Positions 11,227-22,600 of a stretch of DNA of 41,279 bases are shown here, one piece after another. How positions within the stretch are numbered: position 1 is the first letter of the stretch; each line of letters opens with the position of its first letter. A program made the position numbers and the translations under genes. The notes beneath the pieces are model-generated. The model was not told the DNA's origin and searched no databases. It was given only the letters and a program-made list of their open reading frames with translations. The stretch is from positions 1 to 41,279 of the forward strand of contig MZNV01001071.1 in assembly GCA_002081555.1 (NCBI GenBank), read 5' to 3'. Origin of the DNA: Protostelium mycophagum. Lineage: Eukaryota > Evosea > Variosea > Protosteliida > Protosteliaceae.

Positions 11227-13146
11227 ATGCCCAGCAAAGGAAAGAAGTTTAAGAAGAAGGGAGGAGGAGGAGGAAGAGCACGACAGAAGCAATTGAAATC
11301 TGTCGATCCGTTCAACCCAAAATCACATAAAGAACCAGGTCACATCATACCTTCAATCACATCTCGCTGAATTTCTGCAGACGTTTCAGAGGATCTGAAA
11401 ATTGGCAAAGATGATGACGAAAAGGTGATGATTTTAATAATTTGGTCAATTGTATTGATGAAGCCAGCTTCCATTCAGAACAAGACAAATATTAAGACTA
11501 CAAGAACGTCTTAACTCGAAATCAGAGCGACCTGCAACAGGTAGATCAATCAGCTGTGATGATCAAATCATATCGTATGTTGAATCCAATAGTGGAAGGA
11601 GGTGAATCGAGTCGTCAGAGGACGAGAAGAAATAAATTCAAAAAAGACGAACCTGTCCTGCCACCAACACAAAAGGTCGTCCAAAGACCGCAGCCGGAGC
11701 AGCCAAGAGAGGTGGTTAAAAGGATTTTTCTGAATATATTTATTTTTTCTTATTTTGAGATTTTTTTATCATATATTTTCAAGAAAACACTTAAAATTTA
11801 AAATTAAATTTTCTCAGCAGAAACCTATGACAATGGAACAACAAATGGTTGACGAAGTGAGTAGAATTTTTACTTCTACATTTTCAAAAACCAAATAAAA
11901 AATATTGAATAAAATATTGAAAAAAATAGATCAAGCACATGCAGCAGATGCCAAACGAAACATTTAGACAATTTTCTAGAAGACTAAATCGAGTTGTTTA
12001 CCAGATGACAGAAGGTTGTAGACAATATTTTTTCAAGTCATCACATCATCATTCATGATCGCTCGAAAACAACAAAGATATTTACAAAAATCGATTTTAA
12101 TTTGAGAAATATGGATTTTATTTGTATTCACGATTCCCTTTTCAGCGAAATTCGCAGACCCGCCAACATTGTTTTAGCGTTCACCATAAAAAAGTTCTTT
12201 TTGAAAATCTTGGAGCCTTCAGGCCCACTGATACGATCTTGACATCTCCGCGGATATGGTATTCTGACATCTGACAGAGGTCAACATGATGCCGGCTGTT
12301 CCTGTGGGTGATGATGGCCCAACCAAAACAAAGTTGAAGAGAAAAGCTTACTTCGAAAAGAAAAAGAGCAAAAAGAAACAAAAACTCAACCCGAACGACC
12401 TGTCCTCTGACTCCGAAGAAGGGGGGGAAGACGAGGAGAGTTTTGGCGGGAAACAGAAGGTGGGTGGTCGCATCAGAATGCGACTCTGGATTCTCCGGAA
12501 AATTCACCGAAATTTCACCGAAAATTCAGAACCGATGAGCTAAATTTAGTAGAAGAAAGAGAGTCGTGAACAGCGGATGAAATCGTTCGAGAAGCACCAA
12601 GACCAAGTCAGATTCGGCGAAGTTGCGGACAAGCCGCCAATATTTTCCGTCTTACCAAAGAGAAAAAAAGTGAGTCACGTGACCTGCCTCGTTGTAGATG
12701 TGAAAATATTCTGGAATTTTCTGAGAAATTTCACAGAAAAAGGATGGGGAAGAGCAGGATGATGTGAACGAAAATAAATTGCAAGGATCAGGATTTAAAT
12801 GGAAAAATCTGGACGAAGGTATTTTATTATTTTACAAATTTCTTCTGAAAAATCGATTTAAAATTGAAATCTATAAATCTCGAGTCCGAATTTTCACGAA
12901 AATTTCACCATCTCACGTGTATCTACAACTGCATCTCGAAGCCAATCTCTCATTTCCTGAAAAAATTCAGCCGAAAGACAAGAGAAAAAGAATGAAAAAA
13001 TGAAAAAAAATGAAGAAAAGGAGTTGGATCCCGCGGTATTGGCAGAAAAAAGGAATATGGAATTACTCAGATCCAAAGTCACAAAGGCATACAAAGAGGC
13101 CAAAAACAACAAGGAGAAGTTCTATAACAGGATGCCGATAGGCTGA
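11227..13146 (+). CDS. CCDC137: CCDC137-like basic nuclear protein
   Basis: Nine exons keep one frame for about 346 residues: 11227-11338, 11381-11424, 11505-11711, 11821-11856, 11930-12014, 12278-12459, 12553-12669, 12737-12818, 12971-13146. The protein is very rich in Lys, Gln and Glu, starts MPSKGKKFKKKGGGGGRARQ and has several nuclear-signal-like clusters. Two segments recall CCDC137: NETFRQFSRRLNRVVYQM (family region with an FxRR-type helix) and VRFGEVADKPPIFSVLPKRK (family FGEV-PP motif). Human CCDC137 is a nucleolar or chromatin protein that binds the retinoic acid receptor; a general nucleolar role is more likely in a microbe. Assignment rests on the FGEV-PP motif and composition, so it is moderate. 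Introns are AT-rich. Confidence 0.62.
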
Positions 13147-13463
13147 AGATAAAGAGCAACATCTTGTTATTTAGTTGGAACTACAACGCTGAACTAAAAC
13201 TATTTGTAAACGAAGGTTCCAGCAGTGGTTCTAACGGCCATCTGGTCGTTTATGGACGACAAGTGAGGTCAAGAGCAAATTTTAAATGGTAGGACCATTT
13301 CCAACGAAGGTCTTTGATGCAATGTGTTGGTGCAGATCGTCATGGATTGGCCTTTCTGACAGAAGTTGCGAAGATGATAGAAAAACTCGTGAGGTTTGAA
13401 AATAAAAGACAGCACTCTCGCGGGATTAGCCTCTTCAGAAATTATTCCTCACTTCTGTGACGC
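13147..13463. other. Intergenic region without a recognised gene
   Basis: 317 bases between the CCDC137-like gene and the second Zn2Cys6 gene. It includes one CTACAACG octamer near 13181 and no convincing coding sequence. It probably contains the 3' UTR of one gene and the promoter of the next. Confidence 0.4.
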
Positions 13464-14015
13464 ATGAGGATCCAGCAAGACAAGGTCAGAAGAAGTCGGA
13501 TACCCTCCTGTGTAGCCTGCAGAGGGCGTCACCTGTCCTGTGATGAAGGTGAAGACTTTCATGATGACGTGACTGACGCTAGGTCAGTCAGACCTTGCCA
13601 CCACTGCACGAAGAAAAACATAGAGTGTATCAATAGGTACGATCAGCGCTACATCAGCACAGACGCTCAACCGAAACCTATTTTCAAGCCGGCTTCACAG
13701 AGTGACAACAGAATAGAGGCAGAGACGATTTTTGTGCATGCAGTCTCGCCCCCATCTTCTGAGCAGTCGCCCTCATCAACATCAATCATGACACCAGACT
13801 CGATTATGGCCACTGTTGAGGAAGCGTCAGATTTACCAGAGGAAGAAGACTTGGTCGAGTCCTTGCTGTATTTTTTTGACCCAAGTGGTGAGGTCATCAA
13901 GAATTCGACATGTTCTGACCAAGTCGACAGAATTTTTGAAATGGCATTCGAGGATGGTGCAGATTTTGACAGTAAATCTTCTCGAATGAAAAGTGAGATA
14001 TGTTGTTTGGCTTAA
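13464..14015 (+). CDS. Small fungal-type Zn2Cys6 protein (paralogue B)
   Basis: The protein carries a binuclear zinc cluster near its N-terminus: CVACRGRHLSC, then CHHCTKKNIEC. A 39-base GT-AG intron is likely at 13549-13587, because removing it gives the normal spacing C-x2-C-x6-C-x5-C-x2-C-x6-C (170 residues). Read without splicing the frame is also open (183 residues) with a 13-residue insertion between cysteines 3 and 4. The proposed intron is at the same place as in the gene at 7007-7448, supporting common descent. The C-terminal two thirds are acidic and Ser/Thr/Pro-rich (SPPSSEQSPSSTS), like an activation region, with no other domain. In fungi such clusters bind DNA; here that is inferred. 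Confidence 0.77.
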   Translation: MRIQQDKVRRSRIPSCVACRGRHLSCDEGEDFHDDVTDARSVRPCHHCTKKNIECINRYDQRYISTDAQPKPIFKPASQSDNRIEAETIFVHAVSPPSSEQSPSSTSIMTPDSIMATVEEASDLPEEEDLVESLLYFFDPSGEVIKNSTCSDQVDRIFEMAFEDGADFDSKSSRMKSEICCLA

Positions 14016-14204
14016 TGGGAGTGCTTCGCACAAGATCATCAAGGAGCTGCTTGGAGTGATCCGGATGATGTGTTGCCACCAGTTGTCACATCAAGAGGAT
14101 CTTCTTCTAGAAATTTTGGATCAAGAGGATTCTGAGATCAATTTGCTCTTAAATTTTAGCATCGGTCTTGATTTCTCAAAGTGTACAAACCTTGGAGAAG
14201 CAGT

Positions 14205-14620
14205 TCTCTCCGGGGTAACCGCTCAAACCACAGTATCCGTTATATATAAATCATCCGAAAATATAATCCGGACGCAAGCAATTAACTTTCTGAGCTAATT
14301 GTATCCGGAGTTTCGTTTTCTCTGCCGTGCTGTACAGAACCGTGCGAGAATTGCTCCATAAATAGGAACTTGTCGTGTTGTAGTCCAACACAGCTCAATT
14401 TAGTGTTCAAATATGAGCGATTATGTAGAGATATTGGGACGTAAACTCGTGAGAGTTTATTTTGCATCGTATTAGCTCTAGAATTACTACAGTTATCCGT
14501 AATAAAATAACCTTTTAGATTTTAACTGATTTAATGAGCCGTCTGCAGATTATCTCTTATCGCGGTACAGCTCTGCTTGAGCGGTTTAGAACCGCCTGGA
14601 ATCTCATCTTGAGCACTATT
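14205..14620 (-). pseudogene. Diverged fragment of the 5' part of 18S rRNA
   Basis: On the minus strand, 14470-14545 reads as the universal 18S core: GGCTCATTAAATCAGTTA, then GGATAACTGTAGTAATTC followed by TAGAGCTAATACG. These are too long and too exact to be chance. Farther along (about 14205-14280) weaker similarity to the next conserved 18S stretch can be followed (GATGATTTATATATAACGG, then a CCGGAGAG-like piece). Sequence between them is diverged or expanded. The rest of the gene (over 1 kb) is absent: protein genes start on both sides. It is best explained as an rDNA fragment inserted between genes, but a functional role cannot be excluded from sequence. The outer limits are uncertain. 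Confidence 0.72.
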
Positions 14621-14784
14621 CCATCAAAGAGATGAATGACATACATGGGATGATGTGGGGTCAACTGACAGTTAAGCGGAGGAGATTCGATGGGTCACGT
14701 GACATGTGCAGAAGCTTCTGGAAGGAGACACTTTTTCGATCTCTCTCAACACAGTTTTAAACAGACAACAAGAACAACATAAAG

Positions 14785-15507
14785 ATGAGCAAGCTTCAGA
14801 TCAAAGGATTAGGCATGTCTACATGCACTCGTCGAGCCACCGTGACCGCTCAAGAACTTGGTAGGCACCAAGTCGCTCATCCTTTTCCCCCTTTAACATA
14901 ACGAAGGTGTCGAACTCGAGCTGGTGCCCGTTAACTTCCAAACTGGAGAGCACAAATCTGCAGAATACGTCAGCAAATACCACCCTTTTGGACAGATTCC
15001 CGTCTTGATCGATGGCGACTTCCAGCTCTTTGAGTCCAGAGCCATCATCAGATACCTCGTAGATGCATATGGAAATGGAAGCAACCTCTACCCCAAGGAC
15101 GCCAAGAAGAGAGGAATCATCGAGCAATGGATTTCTGCAGAGCAGTCCAACTTCAATGCTGCCGACAAATTGGTCGGCGAGCTCTACTTCAAGCCCATGT
15201 TTGGAGGTTCCGCCGACAACGCAGTTGTATGTCTTATTCGCTCATTGATCTTCCCTGATTCGAACAGGTCGAGGCCGAGGACAAGAGATTACACAATACA
15301 TTGGCCGTCTTAGACAAGCACCTCTCTGCTCAGGAATACTTTGCCGGCTCCGACTTCACTCTTGCAGACGTCGTCTACATGCCTTACACCGACTACCTCT
15401 TGAAGCTGAAGGAATACAGCAACGTCTTGGACAAATACCCCAACTTCAAGGCATGGTGGGGCAGAGTGTCCTCTCGTCCTACCTGGGCCAAGGCAACTTC
15501 CCTCTAA
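14785..15507 (+). CDS. Glutathione S-transferase, phi-like
   Basis: Three exons (14785-14860, 14907-15226, 15268-15507) give 211 residues, the normal length for a cytosolic GST. GSTs conjugate glutathione to electrophiles or reduce peroxides. The thioredoxin-like N-terminal domain shows GMSTCTRR (with Ser/Thr where phi and theta enzymes place the catalytic hydroxyl), the cis-proline GQIPVLIDGD and the glutathione-binding FESRAIIRYL. The C-terminal helical domain has FTLADVVYMPYTDYL, with the N-capping box and hydrophobic staple of the family, and ends SSRPTWAKAT. Phi class is suggested by these signatures, which are common in plants, fungi and amoebae. The start is the first ATG and is preceded by a purine-rich leader. 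Confidence 0.94.
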
Positions 15508-15783
15508 ATAAAAAATGTACTTTGGCTGTTGTCAGTTGGTAGAATAAATCTTAGGCATGATGAATATTTAAATTCTCATCATGATGCTGTTAGAAGGCGT
15601 TCACTTCTCTTCGTTACACATAATTCAATATAAAGTCAAATTTCCAAATAAATGTTAATTCTTTCTTCAATTTTAACGAAATTAAAAAAGAATTAAATAA
15701 ATAAATTATTATTCTGCAAAGAAGTACAGATTGGTATCAGTTGTGCATGGTTCATCAACAAGGAGAGGGAAGTAGGTAATGCT

Positions 15784-16410
15784 TTATGAATTGAAATTTA
15801 TGGTTAATGGTACATTCTGCCATTCAGAAGCCAACCAATGAGCACCGACTTCGGCGACAACTCCTCTCCCGGGGACATCCACGATATTCTCGTATTCTAC
15901 TCCTCCAACTTTGGCAATGACCCTCCGCATGGCCTGATTCGCCTTCATAGTGCCAACTTCCACCTTCTTTACGCCAAGATGGAAACAGATTTGTATCAAA
16001 ACTCTGATTGTGAGAGGCCCAAGTCCACGTCCCCAAGCTGAGTGATCTATGACGAGTCCGACAACACCGCTTTCATTACTCTCAAGATTATATATGCCAG
16101 CACCCCCCCGAACTTGACCTTCTTCTGTGATTAAAAACTCCAATGCACCGAAAGGAAAAGCTTCTACACGATTCTCTATGCGATCTTTAAATGACACTTT
16201 CTCCTCTTCTGTATAGGGGTTTCCGTTAGGACGCATGTGAGCGATGTTCTTTGGATCTACGTGAAGGTGCGTGTAATCGTCTATTTGATCTCTTCGCAGC
16301 CGGTGGAATTGAATCTCTGGTCGCGTAACCTCAGTCACAAACCATTTTGTCTTGACCTTATCTTGTCTGTGCAACAGATCTGATAAGAAACTCTCGATCG
16401 TCTCAGACAT
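15784..16410 (-). CDS. GNAT-family N-acetyltransferase
   Basis: A single open frame without introns encodes 208 residues from MSETIESFLS. An in-frame extension to 16464 exists, but the Met at 16410 gives a normal GNAT start. The acetyl-CoA loop appears as VIDHSAWGRGLGP (pattern x-G-R-G-x-G/A), preceded by a beta-strand GVVGL and followed by a helix LTIRVLIQICF. The later VEVGTMKANQAMRRVIAKVG fits the RimJ/RimL-like N-x-x-x-x-x-x-x-x-x-x-G element. Substrate cannot be read from sequence. It is unusual here in having no intron over 600 bases, which would fit retroposition or gene transfer, but intronless genes also arise normally. Confidence 0.85.
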   Translation of the reverse strand: MSETIESFLSDLLHRQDKVKTKWFVTEVTRPEIQFHRLRRDQIDDYTHLHVDPKNIAHMRPNGNPYTEEEKVSFKDRIENRVEAFPFGALEFLITEEGQVRGGAGIYNLESNESGVVGLVIDHSAWGRGLGPLTIRVLIQICFHLGVKKVEVGTMKANQAMRRVIAKVGGVEYENIVDVPGRGVVAEVGAHWLASEWQNVPLTINFNS

Positions 16411-16528
16411 CCTGCATGCGCAAAAGAATTGCGGAAGTCCGCAAACAAGCGTCCAAAGACACAAGGAACTCCTCGAAATTATTTATATCTAAATTTTTAA
16501 TATTTAATTACAGAAGAGTCCTTCACAA

Positions 16529-17190
16529 TCATTGGCTATTCTCGATTTTCTTGACTTCCTCAGAGGGTGGGAATCTTTTAAACAAATCCAAAGCCTTGTC
16601 GAAAGGTGTTAAGAAAGCACCCGCGGCCACCTGGCACGTGTCATGATGACACAAGGAAGTGCCATTACCTGAAGTATGGGATTTTGAGGTGCCCATGGGT
16701 GGCTGTGCGTGCTGCCAATACTCTTAAAGAGTTCGAAGCTGGTAGACAAAGCTTCCGATTGTAGCTGGGTCATCTGATTGTCCAATGCAACCACATCTCC
16801 TGCTTCCTCTTCTGCCATGTGCATCAACACGAGACTATGTATGTGCTTGAATGTGTCGTCGAATTCTTTAGTAGCAGGGTTCATTGACTCGAAGGGGTAA
16901 ATGATCTCTTTGATCTCTTGTTGATGTTCGTAATCTCGATCGGCCGCTGACTTGCCATCAGCTCCTAGGAAAAGTTGAAAAGCTGGATATACCAGCACCT
17001 CTTCAGCAGCAGAATGTCTGGCGACTGTGCGAGATCAGGGAGGTGTCGACGACTCGAAAGACTCACGCTCCCAAAGATATTGGTTTCTCCACTGAAGCGC
17101 CAGGTCAGGAGCCTCTTTATTTTCTTCGTACTTCTCGAAATATGACCTGATGTGAAGGTGATCCTTCTTGATTGTGTCTGTGATCCTCAT
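16529..17190 (-). CDS. Hemerythrin HHE-domain protein
   Basis: Three exons (17067-17190, 16669-17024, 16529-16630) give 193 residues. HHE proteins form a four-helix bundle that holds a di-iron centre and bind oxygen or metals, or sense redox state. Ligand motifs appear in order: KKDHLHIR in helix 1, ARHSAAEEVLVYPAF in helix 2, YEHQQEIKEI in helix 3 and FKHIHSLVLMHMAEEE in helix 4. This matches the His and Glu pattern of fungal and bacterial HHE proteins. No signal peptide or membrane segment is seen, so it is probably cytosolic. It lies head to head with phytochelatin synthase, sharing a 581-base upstream region. Confidence 0.86.
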
Positions 17191-17771
17191 GTGTGCGATT
17201 TAACCTGTGCCGTGTGTCGTCCAGTAGAATCACGTGAAACGAAATACCAAACCGTTTCCGACACGGCCGGTCACGCCTTTTGATCTGAGGTTGACAGGTT
17301 GCGCTAAAGGTATTAATAATGCACTACGCAGGTACCAACACTACACCTACAATCTGAATATTGTCTTGAAAATAATTTAAATATCAATGCTTTGATAATA
17401 TTTTTCGCATGGTTAATGTGAAAATTGATTATTATTTTTCAGCTTGAATTTTAATCATTCTTTAACTATTATGAATATTAATCCCGTGGACATGCATTTG
17501 TACCTCACACCAGTTGCCATACAATGCACGGTAACACTAACGTGTTACTTACAGCAACAGAGCGGTAGTTACCACAATATTATATTTTATTTGGAAAATT
17601 GCACAAATCCGTGTCCGTGAGGTAATAATCCAACCCAAATATTATTTAATATGCATGCTCTGGCGTGAAAGAAAATGAAATGTACAAACAGTTGTTGAAT
17701 AACATTTTCACCCTGTCCAATATTTTCTTCTGACCCATCGCAAAGCTCAGGAGTTGATCAAATTTAAACAG
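17191..17771. promoter_or_regulatory. Divergent promoter region of HHE and phytochelatin synthase genes
   Basis: 581 bases without coding sequence between two divergent starts. The middle is AT-rich with short inverted stretches (for example aacgtgtta and accacaatatt near 17540-17580). No known metal-response element is recognised, but the arrangement would allow joint control of a di-iron protein and a metal-detoxifying enzyme. Confidence 0.45.
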
Positions 17772-19401
17772 ATGGCGCAACTCACGACAAAAAGCTTTTA
17801 CAGAAGGCAACTTCCCGATACTTGCATCGCTTTTGAGAGTGATGAAGGACGTGCTCTGTTCCGTGAGGCATTAGAGGATGGTGGAATGGAATGTTACTGT
17901 GAGCGATTTTGAGACAATCACAAAAGATTAACTTAAATAGTCCCTTTAGCCAGTCAATTCCACACCCAGGATGATCCTTCTTTCTGTGGCTTAGGTAATT
18001 GGTGTGAATCTTCTTTCCATGTTCATATGTTTCAGGTACATTGAGTATGATCCTCAATTCATTCCAGATTGATCCTGAAAGAGTGTGGAAAGGAAGTTGG
18101 CGTTGGTATTCAGAGACATTCTTAGATTGCTGCATGTCTTTAGAGGATATCAGAAAGGGTGGCATTACCATACCGCAGTTCAAATGTCTTGTGAGCCATT
18201 CCACCATTCTCGATCAATTTTTTGAGTAGCTTGATGCATTACAAATTTGATGACACTGCTTTTATTTTCTGGCGCTGACCTCACAAACAGGCAGTCTGCA
18301 ACGGCCTTCAATGTGATGTATTGTACGCCAACAACAGTTCTGTGGAGGAGTTTCGCAGAAAAGTCGATGAGATGTCACGTCAGCCCAGAGAGACGGCAAT
18401 GGTGATATCTTATGACAGAAGAGGGTTAGACCAGACTGGATCAGGTCATTTTTCACCTATAGGCGGATACAACAAGAAGAAGTGAGCGTTGTAGATGTGA
18501 TTGTAGATCAAGAGAATTAAAAATTGCGTGTAATTTGAGCCGCGAAAATTGATCATTTTTTTGGATAAAAAAACAGCTCTATAGTTCTAAATATAGCATG
18601 AGTGATTGAGACATTAATTCGCTGAGACCTGATACATGTCAGGGACAAGGTGTTAATTTTAGACGTGGCGCGTTTCAAATACCCACCGCATTGGGTCGAT
18701 CTACAACTCTTATTTCGATCCATGGAGAATGAGGATAAATCCACCGGAAGATCTCGAGGTTTCATTCTTTTGTCACCGGGTGGCAGAAAATCAGCATTCT
18801 GTTCAGTGAATAATTCCAAGAAAATTCCGTGGTCCTCCATTGTCAGAGCACTGGCCAGCGTGCCTGACAGGGTGAGCTGTCAGAGATGTCATATTGAAGT
18901 GACATTTTGACAGTTATCCGAAATGGAGAAGCCCGACGTATTGGTGGCGTTGATAGACACACTTTACACTGTTGTAGATGGACAGCCATTGATAAATGTT
19001 TTTGATTATTACGAGTTAGGCGGAAAAGACGGCGAAAACCAGATGAAATTCCGAGAAGAGGTGACAGTTCTACATCTTTTACATCTACAACGAGAAAATA
19101 ACACACATAGCTGCGTTCTTTGTCAGTATATAGACTTGCTCTGGAGCATCTTCAGGAACATCATCATGGTGATGAGAAGATGGAGCTCACCATCGTGGCC
19201 GCACTTGCCTGCCCCTTGGACTTTTCCTCTGAAACTTCTTCGGCTGATCTACAAGCCGCCATTATAAATTGGCAGAAAATGGCGGGAGAAATTCAATTCA
19301 AAAGTGTGGTCAGAGAAGAAGTGGACTCTATCCGAAGGAACCTCCTTGCTCTGAAAGAATGTGGAGAGACCTCAGATTGTTGTAGTGGGAAGTGTAAATA
19401 A
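17772..19401 (+). CDS. PCS1: Phytochelatin synthase
   Basis: Seven exons join in frame (17772-17898, 17941-17994, 18036-18190, 18291-18481, 18643-18871, 18914-19060, 19111-19401) for 397 residues. The enzyme (EC 2.3.2.15) is a papain-like transpeptidase that builds (gamma-Glu-Cys)n-Gly peptides from glutathione to chelate cadmium and other metals. The catalytic domain is intact: FYRRQLPDTCIAF, DDPSFCGLGTL with Cys58, GSGHFSPIGGY with His165, and LILDVARFKYPPHW with Asp183. This triad spacing agrees with plant enzymes. The C-terminal domain ends in a cysteine-rich tail (CGETSDCCSGKCK), which probably acts in metal sensing as in plant and fungal homologues. An intact, fully spliced frame argues for an active gene. 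Confidence 0.97.
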
Positions 19402-19690
19402 ACGGCACAAAAACATCAAGCAGAGTCCAAAATATCAAAAAGTTTCATTGGTGGTGTGTTTGCCCACAAAAACACCAATCTTAGAAGCAAGCTTTTACTT
19501 GGTTTTTATTCTAATCCAGCGACTTTAGAACAGATTGGACGCCAGATGCCTTGTCACCTCTGAAATCCGATGGTGTTGTAATATCCAATGACTTTCTCCA
19601 CCATCAACGAAGGCTTTTCGAAGCCCGCGGATAATCTTTCTGTACAAAAAATCTGAAAGCACAATACTGTAACATTTATTTGTTTGTGCG
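19402..19690. other. Convergent 3' intergenic region
   Basis: 289 bases between the 3' ends of phytochelatin synthase (+) and the receptor kinase (-). It contains polyadenylation-like AATAAA near 19397 and no supported gene. Confidence 0.45.
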
Positions 19691-22600
19691 TCAGACGACA
19701 CTTCCAGGTGGATCAAATGTCGAGACCGTCTTTCGCGCGGCCTTGGATTGAATTGCTTCGTATGTTGGTTGTGCATTTGCTTCTTCCACATAGTTGGAAA
19801 CTTTCAACTCAGCAGAGTTATCTTTCGGGTATGCAGGTGGGAATACATCCAGTTTAAAGTCAGAATCATCTGAAGGCACCAAGATGTGATTGATGGTCGA
19901 GAAATTTGGCCTCTCTTCTGGCAAAGTGGACCAGCACACTGTTCACATCAGCAAAATGTGCATGAGATGGTGAGACTCACTTCTCATGAGGAGTTGCAGA
20001 TCGGTGTCGGTTTCGGGGATTTCAAGCCTCTTTCCTTCCGTGATGATGGCAATGGCAACTTCCACATTACTCATCCCATCGAAAGGATCAGCGACAGTGA
20101 GGATCTCCCTGTGATGATGTGAGCTTGTCTGTCTCTATAATTACAAAAGACTCACCACATGACAACGCCAAAGGACCACACATCACTCTTGTGTGAATAT
20201 TTCATTTCTTTGAGGGCTGCATTCTTCAGTAAACGTCTGATGAGAAGAAATACCTTCAGGCGCCATCCATTTGACAGGTCCCATTGCGTTGTTTGTCTGA
20301 GCACCATCGTTCTCTCCAGCTGCGGTCTCCCTAGACATGCCAAAATCTGACACCTGACATGTGTCATTTATGACATCTTCCGTAACAGCTCACCTTGGGA
20401 TCGAGATGCTTTGTCAGCAAGATGTTACGTGCAGCGAGATCTCTGTACAACATCAGATATGTTTCGTTGCCATGACTACAAATGGACAGCTGACCTGTGG
20501 ACGACACCCTCCTTGTGGAGATGGAGCATTCCGAGTGCAATGCCGATGATAAACTTCTTCCTTCGTTCAAAATCGCATTCGTTTTCTCTTAGATAAGCGT
20601 ACAGACTTCCTCCCTCACAATATTCGCTGCTGTACATCAGTATTGCGGAGATTTCCCAGAAATTTCAACTCACGTGATCATGGTGAGCGGTTGGGGGGGT
20701 ACCGTCATTCCGATGAAAAGTACGACATGCTGATGTCGAGTGAGTCACAAGAGCTTATGGTCATGATATCTCACCGGGTGCGCTCGGAGGTTCTGGAGGA
20801 TTGCAACTTCACCCAAGAAGTCTTGGAGTTGTTTTCCGTTCACATGCTCAGCTCGTACCTGGAGACGTCAAACGCATGTCATACGCAAGGCGATGGAGCT
20901 GTACTAAATGGACACAACAGTATCTTCTTGCGGCAAAAAACCTCGAAGCGAGTTGGATTTTGACACAGACGCAATGTGTTTTTATACACTTTGGCGGAAC
21001 TTGAAATATATAGAGGACGCGTCACCTGCTTGACTGCAACATTTAGATCACGCCATTGTCCTTTGAACACGATTCCAAAAGCTCCAGCACCGATTTCCTG
21101 CATGACATCAATATTCTCCATCTTCCGATATTTCAAAGAAAACTCACCGTCAGATCTGTCAGCTCTTCGTAATCAATCTACAACGATGAGTGTGAAATCA
21201 TTTATTGTGAAAAATAAACATACCACTGATTTCTTGGCGGCTCCCAGGTTAATATTTGAAAGATCAATCGTTTGTGGCATGATGTGAACTACTTTTCTGC
21301 GAAATTTCAGTGCATTTTCTGTCAGTTTTCCGTGAAATTTCACCTGCTTCGTGTGGCGAGGAAGATTATGATGGCTACCATAACACCAACTACAACGACC
21401 GCTGCGACTACAATTCCGGCGATGGCTCCTCCGGATAAACCTCCGGAAGAATTCGGTTCTGTCAAATTTCAGTCCATTTTCCAGGAAAAGTGAGCGAAAT
21501 TTATAGGAGACTTACGCTGTTGTTGTTCTGCGGGGATATAATTCGTGAAGTTGAGAACGTCCACGCCGCTTTGTGCCAGTGCCGTTGTCGCCGCTGGCGT
21601 CGACAAGAATTGTACCACCCTGCTAGCAGACCCCTCGTTGTCAGCACTATGCCACGTCATCATTCGTAACAGTTGAGTTGTAGATACTCACCCTGGGGGA
21701 ACAGAGGTGACTTGGCCATCCACGATTACACTTCCTTCCCTCGTTTTAATGATTTGAAATCTTGACAAAGACGCATTTGTCGCCTGAAAGTGTCAGAGTT
21801 CACAATAAAATACATCTCATCATGATATCTCAATATTGGCAAGAGGAGAAGAATAAATCCTTGCGGCTTTGCCGCAAGTCAACAGAAAGTCATATGGACA
21901 ATCCCATCCAATATTATACTGACCGTTGCCAGATCTCGCAAGAATTCAGCGGGATCAAATGTGCTGAGAGACCCCGCTATACGCATTTGGAATGATGCTG
22001 GCTTGTCGTCGCTGTTCACTTGACATTTCGCGTTACATTTTGACATGGCTGACCACGCTAGGGGACAGTCGAAATTGTTGTCATTCATCAGACATGTCTG
22101 GGAAATTTCAGAGAAATTTCACAGAAATTTGTGAGAAAATTCACCTGCAGATTGGAGGGTAAAACGATGGTGCTGGCGTCACTCAACTGATTGTAAGACA
22201 CATCAAACACCTATTATCCATTAGTTATAGAAATTAAACACTCATCTACAACGAGCCATACCTGAATACTGTCGGATCTTGACATGGAGGGCACACTTCC
22301 ACTGAATTTATTTCTGCTCATGTTAACGGTAGTTAACACACCAAGTCCTGCTAAGGAACCGAGGCTTCCCGTGAGTTGGTTCTGGGAAAGGTCGACACTG
22401 ACCAGCCCGATCTTCGCCGATAGATCCGGAAGACTGCCGTTGAATCTATTTTTAGATATATCCAACTGGCGTACAGACCCCATCGTTGACAAGAAGGTGA
22501 CAGGTCCGGAAAGTGCGTTAGAACTGCAGTTGAAGAATGTGGGGTCAGACTGTGATGACGTCATCAAAAGATATGAAAAGGTATGGAAAACTCACGTTGA

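Noticed and set aside
19525-19791. Extension of the receptor kinase or a separate small protein on the minus strand
   Set aside because: The frame overlaps the kinase C-terminal exon in another frame and shows no homology; the kinase tail has its own clear stop at 19691-19693.
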